Assembly (NCBI GenBank): GCA_022843805.1
Contig: JALHMY010000033.1
Location: 1 to 64,000, forward strand
Direction: 5' to 3'
Source: Fuerstiella sp.
GTDB lineage: Bacteria; Planctomycetota; Planctomycetia; Planctomycetales; Planctomycetaceae
Length of the DNA: 64,000 bases
A model generated the notes under the pieces. That model ran no database searches and was not told the origin of the DNA. It was given only the letters and a program-made list of their open reading frames with translations. The position numbers were made by a program, and so were the translations under genes. How positions within the stretch are numbered: the first letter of the stretch is position 1; each line of letters begins with the position of its first letter. Shown piece by piece: positions 56,129-64,000 of this stretch.

Positions 56129-56557
56129 ATGGAAATGATGGAGTGGTTTAGAAAGCAAGATCGGAGTGGACCGGCAGTTGGCTATGTGCAGTACAGATTT
56201 GAGCCTTTGCAAGGTGGATCATCGTTAGTCGACGGTTTCGAGGTGTGGTCTCGACAGATTCGCCCAGAAGACATATCGATTGGTGGTGTCGACATCGTAG
56301 CGATTGCCGACAGCGTGGCTGCACGCCTGCCGATCGACACCGTAGCGCATGTCGCGATTCGGATTCATCCAGACGCTTTTGTTTCTTTCCGGACCGGACG
56401 GAACGCTGAAGGGGCCATCATGAACCCGTTTCGATTTCAGTTTTCGAAGGGTATGGAATCTTTTGTGGACAGACGTTTCAGGCAGGCCATCAAAGATGCA
56501 GAAGAATTCGATAATGAATGGGAACGTCAAACCGACGATGCTGACTGGGACTGGTAG
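56129..56557 (+). CDS. Small protein at right end of the element
   Basis: 142 residues, alpha/beta with acidic C-terminus ('NEWERQTDDADWDW'). AGGGG lies upstream of the ATG. No family recognised. Last gene before attR. Confidence 0.5.
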   Translation: MEMMEWFRKQDRSGPAVGYVQYRFEPLQGGSSLVDGFEVWSRQIRPEDISIGGVDIVAIADSVAARLPIDTVAHVAIRIHPDAFVSFRTGRNAEGAIMNPFRFQFSKGMESFVDRRFRQAIKDAEEFDNEWERQTDDADWDW

Positions 56558-56578
56558 GATCACGAACGGTGGTCGATT

Positions 56579-56610
56579 GTGGCAAGTGAACGCATTTGCC
56601 ACTTTTTTTT
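56579..56610 (+). terminator. Terminator at right end of element
   Basis: GTGGCAA/TTGCCAC stem with a 10-base loop, followed by T8. Ends the rightmost prophage gene. Confidence 0.8.
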
Positions 56611-56624
56611 CCGTCGGGAAATAC

Positions 56625-56641
56625 CTACAACCCTACAACCG
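56625..56641. promoter_or_regulatory. Candidate integrase arm-type sites, right end
   Basis: CTACAACC repeated back to back (56625-56632, 56633-56640) followed by G. Same word as the pair at 20613-20634, now about 105 bases inside attR. Confidence 0.5.
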
Positions 56642-56746
56642 CAACGGTTGAAAATGCGGTGATTTAGCCGCTATTTGGAAACAGGTTCGACAGCGGAAAA
56701 GCGGTAAAACGCTGGTGAATCTTGCAGAAGGCGTTGCAGGACGATT

Positions 56747-56822
56747 CTTAGAAGGCGGTCGCTCTATCCGACTGAGCTACGGGCGCTTGTTTCAAAAAAC
56801 CAGCTTTTTATGCTGTCAAATC
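56747..56822. repeat. attR, 76-bp attachment repeat with tRNA 5' half
   Basis: Perfect match to 20499-20574, holding tRNA-Arg bases 1-40 plus the promoter-like TTGACA element, but no 3' half. A leftward transcript from this copy would begin as a 5' tRNA half and run into the prophage. Confidence 0.93.
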
Positions 56823-57200
56823 GCAGAATGTACGACGGCTGCCGGTCTCATCTGAGTTTCGTACAACCATCTCCTGCAACCGACACTGCAGGTTTGTATC
56901 GCACGGTATTGGCCAAAACTGCGGATGAATTATGGCAGGACCGCGTAAAAATCCAAATCAAAAACGGGAAAACCGTTTCGAACATTCCCTCGGACGACAC
57001 GCTCAACGGGTCTGCGGTGCAGGAAAATAAAAGGAATATTTATCAAATTGGTCGCTGAACGGGTCCCGAACCGGACTCTCTCGGAGTATCGGAGCCCGGC
57101 GAACTTTTTGCAAGTCGGCAACGCGGTTTACCGGAGAACGCCTACGCAGCCTGAACCAAGTGTTGACTGCCGTGCGTCTCGACGGTGTGCAGTAAATCCT
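56823..57200 (+). pseudogene. Decayed left end of a second element with broken integrase
   Basis: Clearly homologous to 20575-20885 of the intact element: the spacer ('tttcgtacaacc', 'ctgcaaccg'), then 'ATGGCAGGACCGCGTAAAAA' matching the int start ATGGCAAGACCGCGTGGAAA. Homology follows for about 180 bases with indels, and resumes at about 57140-57180 ('cagcctgaacc', 'gactgccgtgcg') against int positions near 21110-21140, so the middle of int is deleted. Multiple stops make it nonfunctional. Confidence 0.85.
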
Positions 57201-57370
57201 AAAGGCAGAAAGTCAGCGAATAGTGCCGAACTCAATCGTCATCGTGACTTCCGACTGATGTCCGGCCATGTTGCATGAGGATGAAATTGCTCCGGGAGTT
57301 TGGCCCCGACAGGACCAATTGAATTTTCAGACCAAACTCTCCAAAAATAGCCAAAATGAGAACCGTATTG

Positions 57371-57385
57371 TCTCAAAATGATAAG
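57371..57385. repeat. GTCTCAAAATGATAA word, copy 1
   Basis: Fifteen-base exact match to 60180-60194. Lies 133 bases upstream of the first PEP-CTERM gene. Confidence 0.5.
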
Positions 57386-57517
57386 AATGCTAATTCTTAA
57401 AAAACGGTTCCGAAACGCTTTCATTCCCCAGGGGGTGGATACTCAAATGCGTGCCGGGCGCCGATCGCGTGCCCACAAATGGGTGGAAGAAGACAAATTC
57501 TGAGACGGAGAAGTGGT

Positions 57518-58174
57518 ATGAAGTTGAACGTACTTTGGATGGCTGGACTCGCAATCATCACGACGGTAGGGCAGGCACAGGCTGGCTACATCAATGGCAA
57601 CGTGGCATCGGGCAACCTGACCACGGTGATTTCCGGTGGAACCGTTGTGGATTTCGAATCGACCGCATTGGGACTGTACCCGGGTTTTGCTGCATCTGGA
57701 GTGCAGTTCAACGGTCTAGGCGGTGGTCTCAGAGTATCATCGCAGGGAACCGGAGGAATTTACAATACTCGCGATCGTGCTCACCTGCAGAACGACTTCG
57801 GCGTAACACCAAGCTTCGAATTCATTTTTCTGGGAGGCCCAGTCAGCCAATTCGCGTTTCTGTTTGGCGCGCTAAATGTCGACTGGACGATGGATGCATT
57901 CGATTCAGCAAACAATCTGCTTGAATCCTATACCTTCCAGAGCACGCCATTTGCGAACAACAATGGCGAATACTTCGGTATCGTCCGCGGCACCGCCGAT
58001 ATTAGTCGGGTACTGCTGTCCCAGGATAGCGGTGACTGGGTGCAGTTCGATAATCTCACTTATTCCGGGACTGCAGCTGCCGTACCAGAGCCAGCCTCAA
58101 TTGCAATGTGGGGATTGGGAGCACTGGGGCTGACAGTTGCAGCTCGTCGACGCAGAGCAATTCAGATCGCTTGA
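57518..58174 (+). CDS. PEP-CTERM sorting-signal protein 1
   Basis: 218 residues. N-terminal signal peptide (1-22, ending 'AQAG'). Body is a beta-sandwich-like domain. C-terminus has the sorting signal 'VPEPASIAMWGLGALGL', hydrophobic helix, then Arg-rich tail, as expected for exosortase-dependent export. GGAGAAG upstream of the ATG. Followed by a terminator. Confidence 0.85.
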   Translation: MKLNVLWMAGLAIITTVGQAQAGYINGNVASGNLTTVISGGTVVDFESTALGLYPGFAASGVQFNGLGGGLRVSSQGTGGIYNTRDRAHLQNDFGVTPSFEFIFLGGPVSQFAFLFGALNVDWTMDAFDSANNLLESYTFQSTPFANNNGEYFGIVRGTADISRVLLSQDSGDWVQFDNLTYSGTAAAVPEPASIAMWGLGALGLTVAARRRRAIQIA

Positions 58175-58201
58175 TTGCCTTGACACGACTTGGAAATCAT
58201 C

Positions 58202-58235
58202 AGACGGGCCACCAGGATTTGGTGGCCCGTTTTCG
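58202..58235 (+). terminator. Terminator after PEP-CTERM gene 1
   Basis: CGGGCCACCA/TGGTGGCCCG stem followed by TTTTCGTTT. Confidence 0.75.
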
Positions 58236-58279
58236 TTTAACAATCGATTCGACATTTTTTCTCTGTTTGTGCAAAACGA

Positions 58280-58500
58280 ATTCGTGTCATTCGTGCCAGA
58301 AGTGCGGGAACCACGAGGCGATCCATGGGCAGACGGGTCGGAGATTGCACCCGATGAACCGGCAACCGAGCGGGAGTCGTTCGGTGATGCTCTGCTCATG
58401 GAGCGGCTGCGTAATGCGCTCGTGCGGATCGATCAGAGGGTTTCCGCCGAAGCTCTGGGCGATGTCCTTCGTTGGATGTTCCCCTCTGTATGCAAGGAAA
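58280..58500 (+). pseudogene. hsdR: Remnant of type I restriction HsdR N-terminus
   Basis: A fragment of about 50-60 residues ('DGSEIAPDEPATERESFGD', 'ALLMERLRNALVRIDQ', 'AEALGDVL') matches the start of HsdR: the 'IAPGEPAAER' strand and the 'RLRAALARLNP' helix. The >900 following residues are absent. No hsdM or hsdS is nearby, so this is a relic. Confidence 0.65.
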
Positions 58501-58660
58501 CAAATAGGCAGCGAGCGGCGCAGCGAACTCAGCAGGTCAAACAGTGGGAACATTTTTTCCGAACGCAAAACTCAACCGTATTTTTTGGATGAACTTCGAG
58601 AATCCGTATGACATCTTACGTATAGAACAACGAAAATTCGTCCCAATCCGGAAATCTGTC

Positions 58661-58969
58661 ATGTCGGCGGGAAATGATGAACAGAAAATTGGCGATCAGT
58701 CATTCCCTGAGCTTCCTCACGTCACGATTTACACCGACGGAGCGGCGGAACCAAATCCTGGCCCCGGTGGATATGGCGTTGTTCTGCTTCATCCGAAGAA
58801 GCGACGGGAGCTTTCCTGTGGTTTTCAGCGAACGACAAATAACCGCATGGAACTGATGGGGGTAATTGCCGGGCTGGAAGCTCTGACGAAGGCCTGTCGT
58901 GTTTCCATCCATATGGCTATCGTCAGAATACCCCGACAGCAGCATCGGAGAATCCAGGAAGTCGAATGA
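58661..58969 (+). pseudogene. rnhA: RNase HI, truncated
   Basis: 102 residues from the ATG at 58661 (the frame is open from 58544). '[19 protein letters not shown]' carries the first catalytic Asp; '[16 protein letters not shown]' carries the Glu. The third Asp ('SDSxY') and the rest of the fold are missing after 'CRVSIH', where the frame runs into unrelated '[13 protein letters not shown]'. The gene looks broken by a deletion or frameshift. Confidence 0.75.
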
Positions 58970-59277
58970 CCGACATTGGGCCAGCGGTTTGCACCAATCC
59001 TCCTGGCACCGGCATTCCATCAAAAAAGCCGCACGTCACGCACAGAACAGAAGGAGAATCGTGTCGCAAGTGCGGGACTGCAATTGAAAAACGTATGCCA
59101 GGAAGAAAGGCACGAAAGGCAACTCAGTCCTTTTATTACGCGTGGTACTTGTACTGCCCTGGCTGCAGGTCAATGAATATGGTTGAAGAAGCAAAGGTCT
59201 CGCTGCCGGCTAATCACAATCAGAAGTCGATTTTCGATGATCAAGATGGGGCAGAAGACTCACAACCGACACAATAA
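58966..59277 (+). CDS. Zinc-ribbon protein (likely C-terminal part of broken RNase H)
   Basis: 103 residues. '[11 protein letters not shown]' and '[16 protein letters not shown]' form a zinc ribbon. I recall such ribbons following RNase HI domains in longer proteins, so this is likely the separated C-terminal part of the truncated RNase H just upstream, in another frame. It may not be expressed on its own. Confidence 0.5.
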   Translation: MTDIGPAVCTNPPGTGIPSKKPHVTHRTEGESCRKCGTAIEKRMPGRKARKATQSFYYAWYLYCPGCRSMNMVEEAKVSLPANHNQKSIFDDQDGAEDSQPTQ

Positions 59278-59306
59278 AAACGGGCCACTCTTTGTTGAGT
59301 GGCCCG
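59276..59306 (-). terminator. Hairpin terminator for PEP-CTERM gene 2
   Basis: CGGGCCACTC/GAGTGGCCCG stem (59281-59306 region). Read leftward it is followed by TTTTTATTG; lies between convergent genes. Confidence 0.75.
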
Positions 59307-59410
59307 CTAACTAAATCCGACAACATTTCTGACAGGTTTGGAGAAATCCGCGATACGTCAGCTTTGTCTGTGATTCCATGTTTGGAGATGTCCGGATCGC
59401 TTTGTCAGGA

Positions 59411-59989
59411 TTATCGCTGACGGCGAGCACGCTGAACAGCAAATCCGACAATGCCCATGCCAAGGAGAGCCAGCGTTGATGGTTCTGGGACAGGAACTGG
59501 TGGCACATCGGTAAGGACAGCCCAAATGTTCATATCCTCAAAAACCGTGCCAATATTGGGTACGGTGTCTAAATCAGTCGCTGTATTTGCCTCGAAATTC
59601 CACTGAGTATCTGAATCATACGCATAAGCCCAGCTGACCTGATTCGGGTTTTGTGGAGCATAGGCGCCCCAAATCAGACCTCGATTAGGAGCGCCGCCCA
59701 TGATGCCTTCATAAGTTGGCCATTCACCGCCGGTAAGGGGCAGTGAGTTGAGCAGTTGCTGTACCTGCGACAACGTGGCCACAGTAAAACCATTTGCTAC
59801 GGCATCGGACTTCATTTCGTTGTAGGTCTTCCCGAAATAGTTGTCCAAACGGAGCCATACGTTGCCAGTATTTGTGTCCTGAAAGGTACCCAGTGAATTC
59901 ACCGGACCATGCACGACAACGGCAGCTTCAGTCACGCTTGCATTCAAAGCAAGCATCATGCTGGCAATACAAAAAATGTTAAGTTTCAT
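59411..59989 (-). CDS. PEP-CTERM sorting-signal protein 2
   Basis: 192 residues. Signal peptide (1-22), then a domain with 'TFQDTNTGNVWLRLDNYFGK' and 'IWAVLTDV', and C-terminal 'VPEPSTLALLGMGIVGF' plus 'RARRQR'. No exosortase gene is in the window. Confidence 0.88.
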   Translation of the reverse strand: MKLNIFCIASMMLALNASVTEAAVVVHGPVNSLGTFQDTNTGNVWLRLDNYFGKTYNEMKSDAVANGFTVATLSQVQQLLNSLPLTGGEWPTYEGIMGGAPNRGLIWGAYAPQNPNQVSWAYAYDSDTQWNFEANTATDLDTVPNIGTVFEDMNIWAVLTDVPPVPVPEPSTLALLGMGIVGFAVQRARRQR

Positions 59990-60179
59990 CAGAGTTTTCG
60001 CTTTCTAACCCGAAAAATCGTTTTCCAAAAGTCCTGCAGCCGCCACATCGCGACTACATGCGTAGTATAAGAGCGTTGGAATACCTTAAGAAACGGTCAA
60101 TTCAGTGATTCCGCACTTTTTCTAACCTTAAGTACATTGCATCGGCCCCCGCTCATTTTGAGAGGACTGCTGACACAGC

Positions 60180-60194
60180 GTCTCAAAATGATAA
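60180..60194. repeat. GTCTCAAAATGATAA word, copy 2
   Basis: Exact match to 57371-57385, here with an inverted partner TCATTTTGAGA at 60153-60163. Lies about 190 bases upstream of PEP-CTERM gene 2, in opposite orientation relative to the gene. Confidence 0.5.
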
Positions 60195-60259
60195 TCCCAG
60201 CCTCAAGGAGCACACCTTGATTGTCGACGAGTCAAAGTACGCTTCGAACTTCCTGGCTG

Positions 60260-61084
60260 TCAGTTACTGGTACTGGCCGTCGACTTTCTCAAACCCCGAA
60301 CCACGAATGTCAGAAAACCAAGTCCAAAGATGGCGAATGCTGATGGCTCGGGAATCTCAATAATCAGGTCGGGTCCACCGTAGGCCAGAATATCCTGAGC
60401 TTCAACTCCCCCTATCCTGCGAAGATTCAGTATGTCAACTCCACCATAGAGAGACGCATCAGTGGCGGTCAACTGATATGCCAGCAGGCCGGCCGACCAT
60501 CCGCGTGCTGTAGCGAGTGCTTCCACTGCCGTCACGAATTTATTTCCGGCAACGCTGGAGGCTGCAAGCTGCCCCTGGTAAAACCAGATTGCGTTTTGCA
60601 TTGCCAGACCATCGTCAGGAAGTGGTGCTCCTCCCTGATCAGGGCCGTTGTGCTTGTAGGTTGTTGAACCATACAACGGCAGAAAACTCTGGTTCGAATT
60701 TGCGGTATTTCCCGCCAGACTCTGGCCTCGCAGAAATTCCCGATATAGAGCGGATGCTCGAGCTGTCAGAAATTGCGTTCCGCCCGTGCCGGAGTTGCCT
60801 TCCGACTTCTGACTGAGTGCGGCGACTGTTAAGAGTTCGCCATAGATCAATGTCTGATGAAGCTGCACGCAGAACGTACGGAAATCTTCGCCTGCACCGT
60901 TGCTTAGAACGTCGATCCGATACTCGCCGCCGATCCCGCCGCCCGGGCCATCACTCACAATCAATGTATCAAACTGGTTGACCTGAAAACCGGCAAATGC
61001 CCGGCTCTCGGTAAAAACAGTAATCGACAGAAGTGAGATCGCCAGGGCAAGCCGTTTTCCCATCAGCATTCTCATCATAATCAT
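60260..61084 (-). CDS. PEP-CTERM sorting-signal protein 3
   Basis: 274 residues. Signal peptide (about 10-31). A domain with 'YRIDVLSNGAGEDFRTFCVQL' (in parts). C-terminal 'IPEPSAFAIFGLGFLTF' and Arg/Lys tail. Not an operon with gene 2: they are separated by about 270 bases. Confidence 0.85.
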   Translation of the reverse strand: MIMMRMLMGKRLALAISLLSITVFTESRAFAGFQVNQFDTLIVSDGPGGGIGGEYRIDVLSNGAGEDFRTFCVQLHQTLIYGELLTVAALSQKSEGNSGTGGTQFLTARASALYREFLRGQSLAGNTANSNQSFLPLYGSTTYKHNGPDQGGAPLPDDGLAMQNAIWFYQGQLAASSVAGNKFVTAVEALATARGWSAGLLAYQLTATDASLYGGVDILNLRRIGGVEAQDILAYGGPDLIIEIPEPSAFAIFGLGFLTFVVRGLRKSTASTSN

Positions 61085-61500
61085 CCTTCGTTTCAGCAGG
61101 ATTGGTCACCCGACACGAGGTGACTTCTGCAAAAACGCGTAAAAAGAGACTGTCAGCAGTCTCCGAGGCGGGGTTGAATCGGGGGGGGGGGGGGCAAAAT
61201 CTGTGGACTGCAATAGCCGCGGTTGAGGCAGAGTCCATCATTTTGGGAGGTCAATATCCTGTTTGGCGGGTTCCGAATAAATCGAATCTGCCGGGAAATA
61301 CACCACGGCTTCGTCGAATGTTCTTCGACAAAAAAACAAATCCTGCAGTTTTATGTCAGAATTTTGTTCGGAATGTTTAGGAAACCTTACGCCGAGCGGG
61401 AACCTGGATACTGATCTATACATCTGAGCTGTATCAAAGGGGCGGATTCAGGAATTTTTGGACTGTTGAAACGTGTTTTGGCAGGGCAATTCGCAGCCAA
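61085..61500. other. Intergenic region before repeat array
   Basis: No convincing gene. Holds the G14 run. Sequence from about 61,510 on becomes recognisable repeat material. Confidence 0.5.
61181..61194. repeat. Poly-G run (14 G)
   Basis: Fourteen consecutive G residues just upstream of the repeat array. Could be phase-variable or an assembly artefact. Confidence 0.6.
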
Positions 61501-61509
61501 TTTGGCAGA

Positions 61510-63312
61510 AAGATTTCAGGGCAGAAAAATGAACCGCAGGCGATGACGGGATGGTCGGTGAGTTAACTGGCAGGCACTCCCACAAGGGAGGTCAGACCGA
61601 TCTTCCGTTCCAATTTTTCTGCCCAATCATTTTTCTGCCAACTTCCGTCCGACTGCTCAAACAGCGGAACGTAGCAATTCTTCCGGTGCCACGAAACCGA
61701 AGGGTTCGCGCCCTGCCGCTAATTTCGAATCCCTCGGTTATCTTTTTGCGAATCCTAATCCGTGGTTCATTCAACGTTCGTTTTTAACCACAGATAGCAC
61801 AGAGAACACAGATGAATCGCAGGATTTCTGATGTGTGACTCAGGGCATTTCAATTGGTGTTGAGCGGGTGATACCGAGTTCCGGAAGAAGGATTCGGCAG
61901 AAAGATTTCAGGGCAGAAAAATGAATCGCAGGCGATGATGGGATGGTCGGTGAATTAACAGGCAGGCACTCCCACAAGGTGGCCAGACCGATCTTCCGTT
62001 CGAATTTTTCTGCCCAATCATTTTTCTGCCAACTTCCGTCCGACTGCTCAAACAGCGGAACGGTGCAAGCCGTTCGGTGCCACGAAACCGGAGGGCTCGC
62101 GCGCTGCCGCTAATTTGGAATCGCTTGGTTATTCTTTTGCGAATCCTATTCCGCGGTTCATTCAGAGTTCGTTTTTAACCACAGATCGCACAGAGAACAC
62201 AGATGAATCGCACGATTTCTGATGTCTGACGCTGGGCATTTCAATTGGTGTTGAGCGGGTGATACCGAGTTCCGGAAGAAGGATTCGGCAGAAAGATTTC
62301 AGGGCAGAAAAATGAATCCCAGGCAATGACGGGATGGTCGGTGAGTTAACTGGCACGAACTCCCACAAGGGAGGGCCAGACCGATCGTCCGTTCCAATTT
62401 TTCTGCCCAATAATTTTTCTGCTAACGTCCGTATGACTGCTCGAACATCTGAACAGTAGCTCGCCATGCCTGTGAAATTCGCTTTGACAGTTCGTCAGCG
62501 AATGAGGTGGTCGCAGGCAAACCGACAGAGCCATCGTGCGATTCATCTGCGTCATCCGAGGTTCATTCAACGTTTGTTTTTAACCACAGATTACACAGAG
62601 AACACAGATGAATCGCAGGATTTCTGATGTGTGACGCAGGGCATTTCGATTGGTGTTGAGCGGGTGATAATGAGTTCCGGAAAAAGGATTTGGCAGAAAG
62701 ATTTCAGGGCAGAAAAATGAATCGCAGGCAATGATGGGATGGTCGGTGAGTTAACTGGCACGAACTCCCACAAGGGAGGCCAGACCGATCGTTCATTCTA
62801 ATTTTTCTGCCCAGTAATTTTTCTGCCAACTTCCATCCGACTGCTCAAACAGCGGAACAGTAGCTCGCCATGCCTGTGAAATTCGCTGGGACAGTTCATC
62901 AGCGAATGATGTGGTCGCAGGCAAACCGACAGAACGTTGGTGTGATTGATCCGCGATATAAGCGGTTCATTCAACGTTCGTTTTTAACCACAGATAGCAC
63001 AGAGAACACAGATGAATCGCAGGATTTCTGATGTGTGACGCAGGGCATTTCGATTGGTGTTGAGCGGGTGATAATGAGTTCCGGAAGAAGGATTTGGCAG
63101 AAAGATTTCAGGGCAGAAAAATGACTCGCAGGCGATGATGGGATGGTCGGTGAGTTAACTGGCAGGCACTCCCACAAGGGAGGCCAGACCGATCTTCCGT
63201 TCCAATTTTTCTGCCCAATAATTTTTCTGCCAACTTCCGTCCGACTGCTCATACAGCGGAACAGTAGCTCGCCATGCCTGTGAAATTCGCTGGGACAGTT
63301 CATCAGCGAATG
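61510..63312. repeat. Tandem array of ~400-bp units
   Basis: Full units begin at 61764, 62155, 62560 and 62964 with GGTTCATTCA (spacings 391, 405, 404), after a partial first unit from about 61510. Each unit contains ACCACAGAT(A/C/T)xCACAGAGAACACAGATG, GGCAGAAAGATTTCAGGGCAG, GGGATGGTCGGTGA and AATTTTTCTGCCCAATCATTTTTCTGCC-like parts. Short leftward frames in the units are by-products. Copies differ by substitutions and one unit end is replaced (unit 1 tail differs from units 2-4). Confidence 0.85.
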
Positions 63313-63330
63313 AACAGAATTTCTGGCCAG

Positions 63331-64000
63331 CTACTGCTTATCGTGAGTGCGGAGCGTTCTGGCGAGTCTCAGCCCATAGTGGCCGTCTGATATAAGAGGC
63401 CGAAAGGTCCAAAGGTCCGTCGCCCGGATGTTGGGTTCATCGGCGTAGAGGTGACCGCCGCGCATGACTCGCCACGCTTCAGCATCTGCAGTCAGTCCAC
63501 GCTCCATATCCGGCACAATGCCGTCCTGCTTACCTGGGCGGTCAGCATACGGATCAATACACCATTCGATCACATTCCCGAATACATCAAACAGACCAAA
63601 GTCGTTGGGCTTCAGCGTTCCAGGAATGATCAGGGATTTTTCCATAGAGTTTTCCGCATACCAGACATATTGCGGAAACAACTCCTGACAGACACCAAAA
63701 AATCTTGGAGTGACAGTACCGGCTCGGCATGCATATTCCCACTCGGCCTCGGTAGGCATTCTGTAACCTCGTCGATGCAGGTAGTTTTCCGCAAGGGTGA
63801 GACCTTCGCCGTATCTTCCCATACTGTCTGGAATAAAACACCATTCGGATGCATCAAGCCCTTCTTTTTCACTCAGCCAGTTGCAATATCTGGCGGCCAG
63901 ATACCAGTTGATTTTGTTCGCCGGGTATTCCAGGGTGGGAGACATGAATTGATTGATTTTTTGATGAAAGTCCGGCTCGAAAAGGAGAATTTCGGCGAGA
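63331..64000 (-). CDS. FGE-sulfatase (SUMF1) domain protein, 5' end outside window
   Basis: The frame stays open to the window's right edge, so the start is beyond 64000. Visible part matches the formylglycine-generating-enzyme fold: 'INWYLAARYCNWLSEKEGL' (in parts), 'RMPTEAEWEYACRAGT', 'LKPNDFGLFDVFGNVIEWC', 'VMRGGHLYADEPNIRATDL'. Many planctomycete members are not true sulfatase activators but general SUMF1-like proteins; two catalytic Cys of FGE are not evident here. Directly downstream of the repeat array. Confidence 0.85.
   Translation of the reverse strand, partial: LAEILLFEPDFHQKINQFMSPTLEYPANKINWYLAARYCNWLSEKEGLDASEWCFIPDSMGRYGEGLTLAENYLHRRGYRMPTEAEWEYACRAGTVTPRFFGVCQELFPQYVWYAENSMEKSLIIPGTLKPNDFGLFDVFGNVIEWCIDPYADRPGKQDGIVPDMERGLTADAEAWRVMRGGHLYADEPNIRATDLWTFRPLISDGHYGLRLARTLRTHDKQ

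Larger units (their letters stand above)
20499..56822 (+). mobile_element. 36-kb integrated siphovirus-like prophage at tRNA-Arg
   Basis: Bounded by perfect 76-bp direct repeats. Contains two tyrosine integrases, an excisionase-like gene, small and large terminases, portal, protease/capsid fusion, head-tail connectors, tail tube, tape measure and hub genes, all on the + strand in canonical siphovirus order. A cargo region with A+T-richer genes lies at 24.0-27.1 kb. No endolysin, holin, replication protein or clear repressor was recognised, so it may be defective, a satellite-like or phage-plasmid form, or use unfamiliar genes. Structural genes look intact. Confidence 0.92.

Noticed and set aside
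20683-56600. Mu-like transposable phage
   Set aside because: Capsid part is gpT-like but there is no MuA/MuB transposase and the ends are tRNA attachment repeats.
61181-61194. G14 run as a regulated phase-variation switch
   Set aside because: No gene starts close to it; an assembly or polymerase artefact is as likely.
61592-63303. Short leftward frames repeated in each array unit
   Set aside because: Same shadow frame in each copy, interrupted and starting differently; no coding signature.
61510-63312. CRISPR array
   Set aside because: Units are ~400 bp with no short repeat/spacer pattern and no cas genes.

Overview
The window looks like chromosome of a planctomycete (probably Planctomycetaceae; the genus cannot be fixed from sequence alone). 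Pointers are an arylsulfatase and a formylglycine-generating-enzyme (SUMF1) type protein, three PEP-CTERM proteins, an MJ0042-type zinc-ribbon protein, an AsmA-like protein, low-complexity secreted proteins, and intergenic repeats of the 'accacagat...cacagag' and 'ggcagaaaaat' kinds.

Region 1 (1-20.3 kb) is ordinary chromosome. It holds a SUFU-like protein and a metallophosphoesterase, each next to a copy of a 72-bp repeat; a secreted low-complexity protein; a rightward run of hypoxanthine phosphoribosyltransferase, a GT39-like membrane glycosyltransferase, a large AsmA-like protein and a stand-alone 2-oxoacid-dehydrogenase-type acyltransferase domain; a leftward run of nucleoside hydrolase, PhzF-like epimerase, arylsulfatase, folC and ggt; and a rightward cysE plus cystathionine-gamma-synthase-like pair.

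Region 2 (20.5-56.8 kb) is an integrated element of about 36.3 kb with every gene on the + strand. It is bounded by a perfect 76-bp direct repeat made of the 5' half of tRNA-Arg(UCU) plus 36 bp of its upstream DNA. Left to right it carries an atypical tyrosine integrase and an excisionase-like protein; a 1.5-kb non-coding stretch rich in palindromes; an A+T-richer cargo trio (ADP-ribosyltransferase-like protein, HEPN-like protein, membrane protein) that looks like an undescribed defence or toxin module; small membrane, secreted and HTH proteins; a ParB-like protein; then a full siphovirus-like head and tail module (terminases, portal, fused prohead protease/gpT-like capsid, connector proteins, tail tube, tape measure, hub, large tail protein). 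The right end has a protein with four copies of a W-rich module, a planctomycete-type zinc-ribbon membrane protein, and a second, canonical tyrosine integrase. No lysis cassette, replication initiator or clear CI-type repressor was recognised.

Immediately right of the right-hand repeat is a decayed copy of the element's own left end, including a broken integrase gene. The tRNA site has therefore taken up at least two related elements in tandem.

Region 3 (57-64 kb) is a decayed accessory region: three PEP-CTERM genes, remnants of a type I restriction HsdR gene and of RNase HI, a tandem array of about 400-bp units, and a SUMF1-domain gene that runs off the right edge.
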